DNA of 64,000 bases from Aplysia californica (taxonomy: Eukaryota > Mollusca > Gastropoda > Aplysiida > Aplysiidae), in contig NW_004797271.1 of the NCBI RefSeq assembly GCF_000002075.1, forward strand, positions 5,632,746 to 5,696,745, read 5' to 3'. Under the pieces are notes generated by a model. The model did no database searches, was not told where the DNA came from, and worked only from the letters and a program-made list of their open reading frames with translations. Position 1 is the stretch's first letter. Every line of letters starts with the position of its first letter. The translations under genes were made by a program, and so were the position numbers. Shown one piece after another: positions 1 to 11,820 of this stretch.

Positions 1-374
1 CTTTTATACACATTTCTCTATAACCTTACAGGAGCATTTTTGCTGTTTATGGTACACATTTGGAGTTTTAGGCCTGTTTTATTTTACAAAATCTTAAAAC
101 ATTGGAGACCTGAATGTGGTGCATAGCAAGGACTGTAAGGCTCACAAGTCAGTACAGAACATTCAAATTTGGCTCTGTAAGGTTGTTCTACCTACCAACA
201 GTAATCGCCATGCCAAATATGTCACCCCCTTTGATGCAGAAAAGCAAGCATTAGACCAAAAACTACAGCATTTGGGTGTTGACCATAGCTACACCCCCTT
301 AATGCAATATTACTATTTCTCTCCCCTAGATCGAGTGACTCGTTGACGTGCTTGGTGAGAACTTACGAGTAACA

Positions 375-475
375 TCGAATATCGACAGCTTTGATGAAGA
401 GTTGGTGGTGGTCACCTTGGCCTTGGGTGAGAATTTTCTTTTTAATGTAGGTGCTTTTTACGCTCCCATCAACGC
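375..475 (+). mobile_element. Possible LINE endonuclease fragment
   Basis: One frame reads NIDSFDEELVVVTLALGENF followed by LFNVGAFYAPINAI. The pattern (two hydrophobic strands, then YAP) resembles the strand-loop of the apurinic-type endonuclease of non-LTR retrotransposons. Short and tentative. Confidence 0.3.
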
Positions 476-631
476 GATTTAGATCATTTTTAAGAAGCAG
501 GCTTCGATCCTGGATGTCTGAGCCATCTCAGGTAGAGAGGGACACAATTTACCAGCAGAAAGCTTGAGATTCTCGATAAAAATTCTTCCCAAACGGGAAT
601 CAAACTCAGGTCTTCTGCATGCGTTGCACCT
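467..631 (-). mobile_element. tRNA-derived SINE, copy 1 of family C
   Basis: Plus-strand text shares the order GATTTAGATCA, GATAAAAATTCT, GGGAATCAAACTCAGGTC with 7985-8166. On the minus strand the last block is a Pol III B box (GACCTGAGTTTGATTCCC). Degraded near the head. Confidence 0.6.
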
Positions 632-914
632 AATACTTTCTACACCCTGCGAGTCAGATTCGTCATAGTCGGGGCCAGACAGATTTTTCTTCGTGAGTGG
701 GGAAAAAGCTTCCAATAGGCACAATATGACCGATTCGACTTACGACCTTGAATAACAGTAGACGCGTTTGGTTTTGAAGGTCAGTGTCGAGTCTTGTTGA
801 ATTTGGTCATCCGGATTACCGGCAAATGGTTGAGTTAACCACATCCGTGAAGGGACGTTTGGCTGGCCCTGACTCAGCAAAAATCAATGAAGCGAATTTA
901 AAAAAAATTATTAT

Positions 915-1285
915 AGTAGAGGGTTTTACGGCATTCGCAACTGCATACATAAGGTCATAATAATATGAGCGCCAAGGGGTGGGGGTCAACAGAGAAGTCT
1001 TTACAGGGAATCAGACTTACTCTGCTCACCTTTCTAGCTTCAACAGCACAAGGTCTGCTTCGACTATCAAGGCACCAAGGAAATAGTAGGTCACTAGAGT
1101 GACAAACATACAAAAGAAGAAGAAGAAAAATGACAATAGTAAGGATTAGGGAAGAAAAAGCAGCAGTTCCCTGTTGTAGATCAGGCACAGTTATGAGCGT
1201 GACATGAATCAGCCCATTTACAATTCTACTGTGCTTGAACGAGAAATGCTCCCCCCCCCCCCTTTGGGAATGGCCTAAAGACGAA
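915..1285 (-). mobile_element. SINE-like repeat, copy 1 of family A
   Basis: Aligns along its length with 29638-30010: GGTTTTACGGC, then GAGCGCCAAGGGGTGG, CTTCGACTATCAAGGCACC, GATTAGGGAAGAAAAAGCAG, and TTTGGGAATGGCCTAAAGAC. The minus strand is the element's sense strand, because the T-rich end is at the left. No tRNA head is obvious. Confidence 0.7.
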
Positions 1286-1380
1286 GCAGATTTGCCGTGG
1301 GCACTGGGCATTACCACAACATCACACGGACGTCGGTGCCGGGGCGGGTTTCACTAACCTTGGTTGGAGAAGCAGTTTCA

Positions 1381-1442
1381 AAACAAACCAAACCAAACAA
1401 AACAAAACAACAACAACAGCAGCAACAACAACAACAACAACA
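1381..1442. repeat. CAAAA/CAA microsatellite
   Basis: A-rich tract of CAAAA-type units passing into (CAA)n. It may be the tail of an older insertion. No coding meaning; the glutamine run in one frame is a by-product. Confidence 0.85.
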
Positions 1443-2705
1443 GAACAGGGCACAGTCTTATCGAGGTTATCGGCATGGTGGGTGTGCAGGCGAAATTTGT
1501 TGTAACTTGTTTCAGAGGCGCTAACTAGCTAAGAAAAAAAAAAAGTCCTGCTGAACTTTTCCGGTCTCGAGGAAATGCACGAGCGAGGACTCAGAATTTA
1601 CAGGTCATAATATAAATGTTGTCCAATGCATCTTGTGTAAAGATCATTTTTATTTTAACTGTAATATACACTCACTAAGACTTTACTACGAGATTAAAAT
1701 ACTGTCGGAAAAAATCCTGACAATTTCAGACTTTCGGATTACCGGATTTATCCAGAAAATAGACAGCTCTGATTGTTTGTTTTTTCGATTATTCGATTAT
1801 TCTGAGTAAGCCTACGTCGCAAATGTAAAATATAAGCGTTGGATATAAATGGGTCATTTCCGAAATGTTCTTAATAAAAAAAAATATTTTAAAAAACTCC
1901 ATACATGTATTTTACCTCTTTGTCATACAAGGTCGGATACATCATCCCAATAAATGGTGTAATAATTCAAAGAATACAAATGCATAAAACATCGACGTGA
2001 AATTTGAGCTGAAGCAGTCTTTCGGAGTATCAATAACTCATTGACATATATGTGTCCTGGTCATTCGACAATTCTTAACTTGTTTGTTTGAGTGAGTAAA
2101 GAGAAGCACATCGACATAATAATGGTCATTTAGTGCTGGAAAAATAATAAAACAAGCAGGCAGAAACAACATGGGGAAAGTAAAAAAAAAAGTAGGACCT
2201 ACCCGTGGCGCCCTCCAACCACCCGCACGCTTAACTTAAAGACTTCGTCGTTCATATATGGATTTTAAAATTCTGTCTTCTTTTTTTTTCTCTCTGAAAC
2301 TTAAAAGACAGATCAACAGCATGCATACTTAAATACTATGAAGCATACACATTTGTCTTTTGTTTTTGTATTTTGTTTGTTTGTTTGTTTGATTGATTGG
2401 TTGATGGTCGGTTAGTTGGCTGGTTGGTGGTTGGTTGATTGGTCCTTCGGCATGAACCACAACATGGCCTTTGTTATACTGCTGCTCTGACATACGTGTC
2501 CACCCCGTCCTTTATAAAGAGTTCAACAGTTTTTGTCCTCTCCTCTCCTGTAATAAAGGCTTCGTGGGAGATGACCCAGCCACTGCTCGACACCATCGAT
2601 ATTATATCTATTCTGTGTTCCTCACTAACAGAAAGCTAGCCAGGCGCCGCCTTATCGAAGATTTCTGGGTTTGCGGAACTTTGCTTTTAAGAGACGCTAC
2701 AACTC

Positions 2706-2789
2706 CCCCCCCCCCCTCGCAAAAAACCCACAAAAAACAAACAAACAAAAAACCCAAAAACAATAACAGCAACAACAACCCCCCCCCCC

Positions 2790-2827
<38 letters not shown>

Positions 2828-2828
2828 A
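2706..2828. repeat. Low-complexity C-run and A-run tract
   Basis: Two C runs with CAAA-rich sequence between, then about 36 A with one break. Runs of this kind are prone to length error in assemblies. Confidence 0.85.
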
Positions 2829-3138
2829 ACCCAAACCAGTATGGTCTCATCTTCGCCACGAGTGGCAGTGGGTCTTAGAATATTTGATTTGCCCATTGCA
2901 GAAATGTGGGTTTTTATAGAACAATGCTTCGAGTCAAGTAGACAGATGATAAATAAATAATGAAAGGGTCCTCAAAGAAACTGATACACATCGGAAGAAC
3001 AAAATATTTGCACAAATGGCACCTTTTTAAGAGAAACATCTCTGAAGACACGAGTGTCACCATTTGTGCTATCACGAATAAAGTATGTATTCCAACTCAC
3101 TCTTCATAGTCATAGACATAGCAACAGAACTAATGAAT

Positions 3139-3385
3139 CGACAGCAAAGAATCCAGAACCAAGCTGTGAGAGTTCTCAAAAGGCCGTGAAAAGAACACAC
3201 AACACCCTTGCTTTTACAGCTACATTGGCTCCCTGTTAAAACTTAAAGCCTGTATTTATTACAAAGTTGCAGTACTGTGCTGCAAGTGTTTAAAAGATCT
3301 GGCACCACAAAATCTTTCTAATTTACTACAGGAGTATAAACCATCACGAAATTTACGGTCCATTAATAAAAAACAAGTTAACACT
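3139..3385 (+). mobile_element. LINE remnant, C-terminal end of reverse transcriptase ORF
   Basis: One frame gives RQQRIQNQAVRVLKRP, stop, KEHTTPLLLQLHWLPVK; after a shift the next gives KLKACIYYKVAVLCCKCLKD, LAPQNLSNLLQEYKPSRNLR. This is the familiar Jockey/CR1-like tail (RLQRVQN, HWLPV, LAPPYLSDLL, SRSLRS). It is broken by a stop and a frameshift and is 5' truncated. Confidence 0.8.
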
Positions 3386-3414
3386 GTGCCTTGCAATTTA
3401 TTGAAATGTATTTA

Positions 3415-3445
3415 TATATTTATTTATTTAAGTTAATTTAATTTA

Positions 3446-3476
<31 letters not shown>

Positions 3477-3477
3477 A
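3415..3477. repeat. AT-rich tract followed by a G run
   Basis: TTTATTTA and TTAATTTAATTT units, then about 20 G. Simple repeat; the G run may be a sequencing or polishing artefact. Confidence 0.8.
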
Positions 3478-3732
3478 AACTGGAGGTAGGGCTTTTTCGA
3501 CACCTGCTCTGTGTCTCTTAAATAAACTAACAGTGTTGATAGGGCCGTAAATCCACACACTTCACTTGCAATAAAGATCTACGCCAGCACAGGGACTTGT
3601 TTTGCTTTCATACGCGCTCAACAAAGAACACTGTTTATTTTGGTTTTTTAGTATAGGTGTCTTTTTAAGCCCCAATCAACAACAAAATTTAAATAACTTA
3701 TAATATAAGGCGAGCGATGACGCTGCCTTTTA

Positions 3733-3870
3733 GGGCCAATCCTGGATGAGAGAGATACAACAGATCTCATCATAAAGGTCGAGATACTTGATAAAACTTC
3801 TCACAACACGGGAATTGAACTTGGGTCTTATACAGGTGACGGCGAAGCGCTAAACCGTTACAGCACAGTA
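3733..3870 (-). mobile_element. tRNA-derived SINE, copy 2 of family C
   Basis: Shares CCAATCCTGGATGAGAGAG, GAGATACTTGATAAAACTTC and CGGGAATTGAACTTGGGTC with other family C copies. The minus strand carries the B box (GACCCAAGTTCAATTCCC) and an A-box-like GTAACGGTTTAGCGC. Confidence 0.65.
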
Positions 3871-3964
3871 CCCAGTGCAAGTCATTAAAGTGATAATACA
3901 ATGTAACCCAGAAAAAAAAGATACAAGAGAATGACTAGCTTAATTTTAGTCTTAGTAAGAGGGT

Positions 3965-4830
3965 TTTTTGTTTTGTTTTGTTTTAGTTTCACGGCACTTG
4001 CAACACAATAAGGTCATATAAGTGCAGAAGATTAGAGGTGTTACAAGAGAGTAACAAACACAAAAAAGGAGTGATTAGGACGACAGATGTTTGATAGGAA
4101 AGAGGGAGCAGACCACACCAGAGCACCCGCCAACCATCCACAATAAGAGTTTTACGACGGCACTTCCAACATAAATAGGTGATGTAAGTGCCGAAGTAGG
4201 TTTTAAAAAAATTTTTAATAAAGATTTTACGGCGCTCACTGCCTAAGGTCATATGAGCGCCAAGGGGTGGATGTCAACAGAGAAGTCCTTTCTAATAGAG
4301 GGAATCAGACTTACTTTGCTCACCTCTCAAGCTTCAACAGCAGAAAGTCTGCTTCGACTTTCAACACACAAGCAGGTCCGGTAAGTGTGGAAGATTAAGT
4401 GTTACAAGACAGCAGCATTCGAAGAGGAGAAGGAGAGAGATAAGGACGTGAGATATTTGAGTGGAAAGGAGCAGACCACACCAGAGCAACCGCCAGTCAC
4501 CCACTAGCACATTTCACGGTACTTGCAACACAATAAGTCATATAAGTGCTGAAGATTAGAAGTGATATAAGAAAGAGACAAGCATTCAAAGAAGAGGAAG
4601 AGAAGGAAGAGAAATAAAGACGATAGACATTTGTTCGGAAAGGAGCAAACCACACCAGAGCCCCCGCCAACCACTCACTAGTTAGTCACACCGCACTTGC
4701 AAAACAAATAGTTGAAAAACACCATATAAGTGCTGAAGACTGGATGTGTTATTAAAGAGTAACATACAGAAACGGAACAGAAGGAAGGGCGATAGATGTT
4801 TGATAGGAAAGAAGGAGCAAGAGTAAAGAA
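3965..4830 (-). mobile_element. Cluster of SINE tail copies (family B, with one family A piece)
   Basis: At least five head-to-tail pieces: 3965-4141, about 4147-4200, 4223-4370 (family A body), 4380-4500, 4505-4680 and about 4680-4830. Each begins with a T-rich stretch then CACGGCACTTGCAACACAAT and GTCATATAAGTGC, and longer ones end CCACACCAGAGCACCCGCCA. All lie with sense on the minus strand. Confidence 0.7.
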
Positions 4831-5239
4831 ACAGTGTTTCACATCCTTTCATGGTTGAGAAGAGAGCACAATCCACATAATAGTGGCCACATTTTGCACT
4901 GGAAAAGAGAATTTTTTAAAAACCCTATCCGTACGTCGTGTGTAACTATTGTATCCATACCACGTGGGGAACTCTGTCCCACCACTTTCCAAAGAGGAAA
5001 TTTACTCGTTAATCCGATCCGTATGCTGTGCATAGCCGTCTGTCAACATTATTTTTTGAGAAATACTGAAAGTTTCAAAGAGATCTTCGCACAAGAAGTA
5101 TTCTAAAATGGGAAGAATACAACCCCAGGGGTACAAAACAACCCCAGGGTGTGTGGATAGGGTTAAATGAGTAAAGAAGTAGGACCATAGTGGTGTCCTC
5201 CAATCACCCGCGTCGTTCTTTAAACTTACTTTACTTTTT

Positions 5240-5396
5240 TCTTCCGCTTGTACCAGGGGGTGTCGCGGGGAGACACAGGCGTCTGTCTGCAGCAAGGCGA
5301 GTGGCCTGTAGGAGGGACATCCCGTGAGCTCTGAGGGTGTCTGCCACAGATTCACTCCATCGTCGCCTTGGTCTTCCTCTGGCTCTCCATCCAGAA
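5240..5396 (-). mobile_element. LINE fragment with GRPRRRW motif
   Basis: Minus strand reads GWRARGRPRRRWSESVADTL, RAHGMSLLQATRLAADRRLC. The GRPRxRW motif followed by LxxAxxLAxDR is common at the C-terminus of non-LTR retrotransposon reverse transcriptase proteins. Only the end of the ORF is present. Confidence 0.55.
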
Positions 5397-6254
5397 TATT
5401 TAGTGTTGTATTATGCTCTCAGAGCTGGATGGCAGTGGACATTAATATTGCTCAAGAAAATATGAGGAGACACAAACAGACTTTAAACTTACAGCTGCAC
5501 AAAACAGTGCAGTCAGCTGGTCTGTGTATAGGCCAACCTGTTTCAATATGACCATGCAATGTTGCGGAGAAGTGAGGTCATCTTAGACAGTGTCATTATA
5601 ATATTTTGTGAGACTTCGTGGCGAGATCAGGCTCTCCTCAAAACAATGAAATCCGAGAAATCGGCATTTTTCGGCGGACTCCCCCCTCCCAGTTGTTTTT
5701 TGTTTGTTTGGTTTTTTAAAAGCTGAACACCTTGCATATCCATTCAAAAACACTTTTATTTGTAGATTTTATTGAAAACGTTGATAAAAGGCACAAAGAA
5801 TGCTAATTTGCAGTTTCCAAGGACTCTAAATCTATGGAAGAGGAAGTCAACATTTTCTCGCTAATTTTACTTTTGAAACCAGGCAACCCCACCTCCTTCA
5901 ATCGCCATTATCTCGACTTCTATTCAAGATAAATAGATACTTCTTTCATCGAAAGCTAGGCAAATGAATAACCTTTAAGCTGATACCAATAATTCCATTT
6001 GGCCAAAAATTGATGAGCGCCCGATTCCACCGCATCATGACACACAGAGAGAAAAAAAAACAACAAACGCATGTACAGGGGAGGACGCTGTGGGAGGTAG
6101 TTGTTTGAACAGGTGGCTGTAAGAGCAATTTCCACAGTATTTTGTTCAAGTTCAATAGTGCTATGGTCAGTCTGGTCACTTGGCTGCCATGATAGGAAAT
6201 AATTTCCTCAGCATCATTGCTATTGTAATGAAAGGGAGGTAAAAGACAGACTAC

Positions 6255-6402
6255 GTTTTTAGTTTTACGCCACTTGAAACAAAAAAAGTTCATAGAAATG
6301 CCGAAGATTATAGCTGTTACTAGAAAGTAACATTTAAGGAAATAAATGTTTGATAAGGACGAAGGAGCAAACGACACAAGAGCACCCGCCAAATATCCAC
6401 GG
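6255..6402 (-). mobile_element. SINE tail copy (family B)
   Basis: TAGTTTTACGCCACTTGAAAC, then GAAATGCCGAAGATTATAGC, GTTTGATAAGGACGAAGGAG and CACAAGAGCACCCGCCAA follow the family B order. Diverged copy. Confidence 0.6.
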
Positions 6403-7244
6403 ACAGACAAAAGTCAACTCCAAAAAACACCATTACAAAGTTGTCATTTTGTTTTATTTTTTTTTTTCTCCAACAATTCATGGTCACCTTTATTTTGTAT
6501 CCTTCACTCCTGTAGTTGCTTTGACTTTGGGATGTTGCTACAGATGAATAATGCCAAAAATGAGCACAACACAGAACGGAGACACACCACAGCTATGTAC
6601 AAGCTGACAGCAACACGCCCACTTACCCACCACCGACCACGCACACATGATACACTCACACGTACAAACACACACACTGATAACCACGCGAGTCTTATCT
6701 CAAACCCCACACTTCAAACAAAGAGAACAACAACCCACATAAAACACAGCATCATCATAATATTCATATCAAATTCAACATATACATGTAAGAGCTGGAA
6801 AAATATTCTCCAATTCATTTAATTTAAGCAGTTCCAAAAAGTATTTAACCCCAAAACAGGTTGACACTTTCCTGATTGATATTCACGTCAACCCAAAATA
6901 TTCACATACCAAAACAACTTTTTTGTTGTTTCGTATAAAATCGTAGTGTGAGAAACACCCTGAAGTCATGGCCTTATTAAAAGAATTAAATACACCCCCA
7001 GCACAGCCCCCCCCCCTCCCCCCGAACGTTATGGCACACCAGTTCTTCCATCACTTCCACAAACACTGTGGAACTAATCAAACTTGGTCCAGAAGAAGGA
7101 AAAAAACAAACCCCCAAATCTCCTAATCCTATCCTGTAACAGCTTACGCTCTTAGAATGACAGTTTTTAACTCGCATAGTTTTGAGTAGAGCTAAAAAAA
7201 TTGTTTACACTTTATATGTGAGTGTACAACAGAACTGAAGGAAA

Positions 7245-7675
7245 AAAAAAATACAGGCCAGATTTGTCTCAAATGCTTGAATGATAACGCGCCATCATAT
7301 TTATCAAATCTGTGGAGACTAAATTCCAACTCGAAGTTTGAGGTCATCAGCTGACAAAAAGAAATATCTTTTAACATCTAAAAACTTAAATCAATGGATG
7401 AAAGGGCACTTAAATTTGAATATCAAGGCCCCAAGACCTGGAAAGCTTTGTCAACTATTTTAAGAGAGATCAAATCCTCTGACTCATTCAAATGTCAGCT
7501 GAAGTCCTTTCTGATTTTAAATTAATAAGATAAATTTTTGTAGTGATTTCCTGTCAGAACACATTTTATGTTACTGTTGTACATTGTACTGTATTGTAAA
7601 GCACTCAGAATCTGTGTCCTTTGATCAGGGTTGAGCGCTATACAAATGTCATTTATAATAAATTAATATTATCAA
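7245..7675 (+). mobile_element. LINE remnant: reverse transcriptase C-terminus plus 3' end
   Basis: Frames give ICLKCLNDNAPSYLSNLWRL, then, after a shift, ERALKFEYQGPKTWKALSTI, LREIKSSDSFKCQLKSFLIL and a stop, matching the LINE tail pattern (APSYLSDL, RAFSxxGPKxWNxLP, SxxSFKxxLKxxLF). It is followed by GAGCGCTATACAAATGTCA and AT-rich repeats typical of a LINE 3' end. The frame is broken at least once. Confidence 0.82.
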
Positions 7676-7984
7676 GTCAAGCCTTCAACACTGTGCAAGG
7701 ATCCTGTGCCAGTAATGTGTAGTGTGTAACTGAGTTTTTACCAAAACTAGAGTTATAATCCTGTCATTCTAGGGACGCGAGCTGCTAAAGTCAAGCTGTA
7801 AAACACAGTAATTATTAGCATATCCAATAAAAATCCAATGCTACAACCATCAACCAACTTATCGATTTTCAAAATCTGTTTCATTACGGACACGTGGACA
7901 CCTTCGATCTTCCAAAGGCCCCTAGTTTTATTCTTTCTTTCGTTAAAAGGAGATATTTTTACGCACACCCCCCTCCCCCCCCCA

Positions 7985-8166
7985 ATTCACACAATTTAGA
8001 TAATTTAGGAGGCGGGCTTTGACACTGGATGTCAAAGCCAAAATGCTGACAGGGATACAATGTCCTACAGAGACACAGGAGAGATACTCGATAAAAATTC
8101 TCTCCACATGGGAATCAAACTCAGGTCCTCTGCATGTGATGGTGAAGTGCCCAACCATTACACCAC
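7985..8166 (-). mobile_element. tRNA-derived SINE, best copy of family C
   Basis: Minus strand: GGTGGTGTAATGGTTGGGCA (A box), GACCTGAGTTTGATTCCC (B box), then a body ending in ATTATCTAAATTGTGTGAA. Related copies at 467-631, 3733-3870, 37411-37590 and 53565-53660, all with the same orientation. Confidence 0.75.
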
Positions 8167-8787
8167 CAAAGACACTGGTCCTCAGGCCCCTGTTCGTATT
8201 TTAGTTCAATACAAATACAAAAGGCCGGACCCAACAAAGTGTCTCAAAAATATTTTGAAGAAGCCAACAACAGTGTACATGGGAATAGAAGGTTATACAT
8301 TCAAACATGGCAAAATAAAATTTTTGTCATCTCGAATCCACAAACATTGTATGAATAATTATTGATTAGAATGGCCTGAATCCTTACATATGCACGCAGG
8401 TATAGGTAGGTCCCCAATTTTCCACATGAGAAGGGCAATTCATACGAGTCTAAAAAGTTTCATACGTCGTGACAAGAATTTCCGTGTCCTCATCTTGACA
8501 AAGGACTCTATTGACTTAAAAATTGCCATATATATACTGTACAGCAGAAACAAACCCCATGCCTTATGTTAAGAACATTTTGGACCAACCTGTGCTTGCA
8601 GTAAACATGAAAGGATTGATGATTGCTTTATGATAACCGCAACGGTTTCCACTCCAGCTTTCTTCAGCCCAGATCTCAACTGCATCACTGCAAAACCCAC
8701 AATCTTTTTTTTCCCCAAGAAAACAAAAAGCCTGTGGTTGAGATTGCACCCTCTGGTGAGTGGACAACACACGTCACAACACTGGAG

Positions 8788-8838
8788 ACACACACACACA
8801 CACACACATGCACAACAACAAACACACAAGCACATACT
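8788..8838. repeat. CA microsatellite
   Basis: GAGACACACACACACACACA followed by ACACATGCACAACAACAAA. Simple repeat giving artificial low-complexity frames on both strands. Confidence 0.85.
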
Positions 8839-11694
8839 TGTGCTGGAGATGGATATGTACGGGCCTCATCGCGAAGCCACACTCCCGTTGCCCACAACAT
8901 CTGATCAGTTTTCTTACAACACTGGCCACAACGTAACCCTTCAGAACATCGTGAAATGATCCTACGCAGGTGTCGACGGAGTCCTGTCCATCAAAACATG
9001 GCCCCCACACTACAGCTGATAGAAACGCTCATAATACAAACTTGAAGAGATCCCCGACCCACAGCACAAGAATGTTTTCCACACCCTGATGAGACTGTAT
9101 GCAATACACAGTCGAACCTGCCTCAGGCCGAGTCGCGGTGAGAACGAAAAAAATTGTTTCAACCCAGCACAAAGAATAGAAGTGCCTAGAGTAAAACTCC
9201 CACCAATAAAAAACCGGCAAATTCTTTATGTATTAGACCACACAGGGCAAATTCTACATATAATTTCCCCCCACTGTTTCTGGACTATCTGTAACAATTT
9301 CAAACTTTAAAAAAAAAAAAGGTTTCCATATCAAAGGGCATATTTCTTTCCCTTGGCTGCACAAGACTAACTCGGCTATAAGAACGTCTGGAGATTTTAC
9401 CTTGACAGGTTCGACCGCCTATTACTTAGAGGGACTGTAAATAAATACAAAAAAGATGTCACTGTATATAAATAAAAATGATTTGACTTAGACATAGCAA
9501 ACACACCTTTGTCCTCACTCACTGTCTTCAACAGATCAGCAAATAACCACCATAAAAAAAAATTTTTTAAAAAAGCATTAACAACAACGCAAACAAATTT
9601 ATGAAATAAACAGTTCTTCAGTCAAAAGTCACGTTTCTTAACTTATTCTTGCTGTGGACCAGCACATGTAATATCATGTTAAACATCCAACAATTTCCTT
9701 ATGAATAGAATTTGAACACAGAAATTTTTTTTTTTAAAAAGGAACAACCTTAGAAAAAAACTTTCTTAGAGACAAGGTCAACTTAATATTTTCATACTGA
9801 AACCAAACCAAAATCGGCAGGACCCCTGAATTTTCTTCGGTTAAGAGAGGTTGTGCAAACAGAAGAAAAATAAATAAATGGGGATTTCATTTTCTTGAAC
9901 TTTTCCACTGTTTTCGGATTAACCATATTTGGTATAAGTGGACTACACTGTACTTGTGAACCACACAAACCAATATAGGCAGACGACCCTCTACACAACA
10001 TATTGTACAATTTAAACGGCTCCTGTGATAATGCAACACGTAAAAATTATCTGCAAAATTGGGTGAGAAAAAAACGTCAACTGACACCGAACAGGAAAAG
10101 CCGGTGTTAGACTAGGTTAGTCTGCCTCTCATGAAATGTGCTACATGGCAATACTTTCTTGACAACTTCAATCCTACAACATTCTATAAAAAAGACCAAC
10201 AACATAAGTTTAAAACAAAAACATGCAAAGAGTTCAGACCTTTTGTTTTTTTAAAACCAAACCTAAAGAAAAGCTTATTCAAACAGACATTTTTACAAGA
10301 GAAAAGGAAATCTTTCAGCGTCTTACTTGACGATCAGCACACACTGGGTCATCAAGTACAGTTTCATACAGAGGATAGCGATACAAAAAACCCCCCCCAA
10401 AAAAACCAACACCCCCCAAATTTAGACCATATAAAGGAAAAAAATCAATCTAAGTGAATGATCATGGCCAACAAGTAACAGTTAACTGCATGCCACACAA
10501 CCCCAGAGCTAAAAAAAAACCTCTGGTCAGGTCCAAAGCCTGCCGCCCTTAGTGGGGATTACATAACAGGCATATTAAGATGCCATGTGCACCTTCAACT
10601 CTTTGATTACAGACACAAATTCTTTTTTTATCTTTGTTCCACACTTCTGACAATGAGTTAAGTACCATTACTGTAGCCAGAGACAACATAAGAGAACAAA
10701 ACCTTAGCTATAGACAGAACAAGGAAACACCAGACAGTCCTCCTTGTACACTGTATTTAGCAAAAAGTTCCCTGTCAATACTGTGCTTAGTTTTACGTCA
10801 CATGGCTAACCTTTCTGCATCCCAGCCTCATAACACCTTACACATTGATGAACTGCACATAGCACAATGCTGCTTCTGCATTTTTTGTACAGTGTAATGA
10901 AACATTAGAGCACGGATCCTTAAAGGCGTAGCTGGAAATAAGAGACTAGTATTAACAGCCCTCATTAATTATTTTTTTTTAAATATAAAAAAATCAGCCA
11001 AAGACTTCCAAAAACCTTCATTTTTGTCAGGGCAAGGCTTAATAATAGGAGCAGCCCCAACAGAAACACATGAATGAGACACGTCTTGAACGCAAAAATA
11101 CTCGGATGATATCCTTTGTGATTGTCAAATCAGACTCGAGTTCCACAAGTTTTAAGGTCTCCACCGACTGAAACTTCCCTTTCACAGATCTGATGACGGA
11201 AAGCACATGATATGCTGTGTTCATGCTCAACATCAAAATAAGAAATAAGCTTGTGAAACCATATATTTTAAATCCATTACCTACGATTTTCTGCATGTTT
11301 TTTTAAAATCAAAAAGTGTCACATAATGTCTACACAAAATTTACACTAAATAAAGTTTTCATATTTTCCTTCTTTAGTTCACATTTCCAAAAATGCAGAG
11401 CACTCCATCTCATTCTATCTTTCACATCATTAAAGCAGTCAAAACTTATCCACCAAACCAACATGTTCTTTTATGAAAAGATTGCCCCTACTGGTCCCTG
11501 GTTGACTACTGGTGTCTGTATGACTGTCTTCCTCCGACACGGGTACCACACAGATCCATCAAAAGTTCCACATATCTCGGAATCCTTTCACAAGAACCTT
11601 GTTCACATCAATTAACCATGGGGCACCATCCGCCACAGCACAGGAACATCCAACATCTCCAGGAAAAGTAGCACTCGTTCAGTCATTCTGCCTA

Positions 11695-11820
11695 TCACTT
11701 GGAAGAGGGAGCATCAAGGTCTATGGCCTCCTCTGGCTTGTTACTCAGTCTCTGGTTCCCCATGGCCCCCATCAAATTCCCCATCATGGCAGAGTTCATC
11801 ATGCCTGAGCCCCCGGCACC
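11695..11820 (-). CDS. ATRX: ATRX terminal coding exon (number 30) with stop
   Basis: Reads [41 protein letters not shown], then TGA at 11695-11697. Acceptor TTTCCAG. Gly/Met-rich like many ATRX C-termini, but with no clear residue match to the human end, so assignment rests on position, strand, splice site and phase 0 fit. Confidence 0.72.
   Translation of the reverse strand, partial: GAGGSGMMNSAMMGNLMGAMGNQRLSNKPEEAIDLDAPSSK

Larger units (their letters stand above)
1..11694. other. Region downstream of ATRX: repeats, no host gene seen
   Basis: Apart from the LINE, SINE and simple-repeat pieces listed separately I see no gene here. Reading frames are short, of odd composition and lack splice-linked partners. 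The part just downstream of 11695 must hold the ATRX 3' UTR, but I could not fix a poly(A) signal. About 8390-9300 and 9640-11000 show no feature I recognise beyond a CA-rich tract near 8788-8830. Confidence 0.6.

Noticed and set aside
116-346. 76-codon plus-strand frame
   Set aside because: No recognisable domain, no partners, and next to LINE/SINE debris; not supported as a gene.
8623-8959. Overlapping 93- to 109-codon frames, Thr/His-rich
   Set aside because: Product of the CA microsatellite at 8788-8838.
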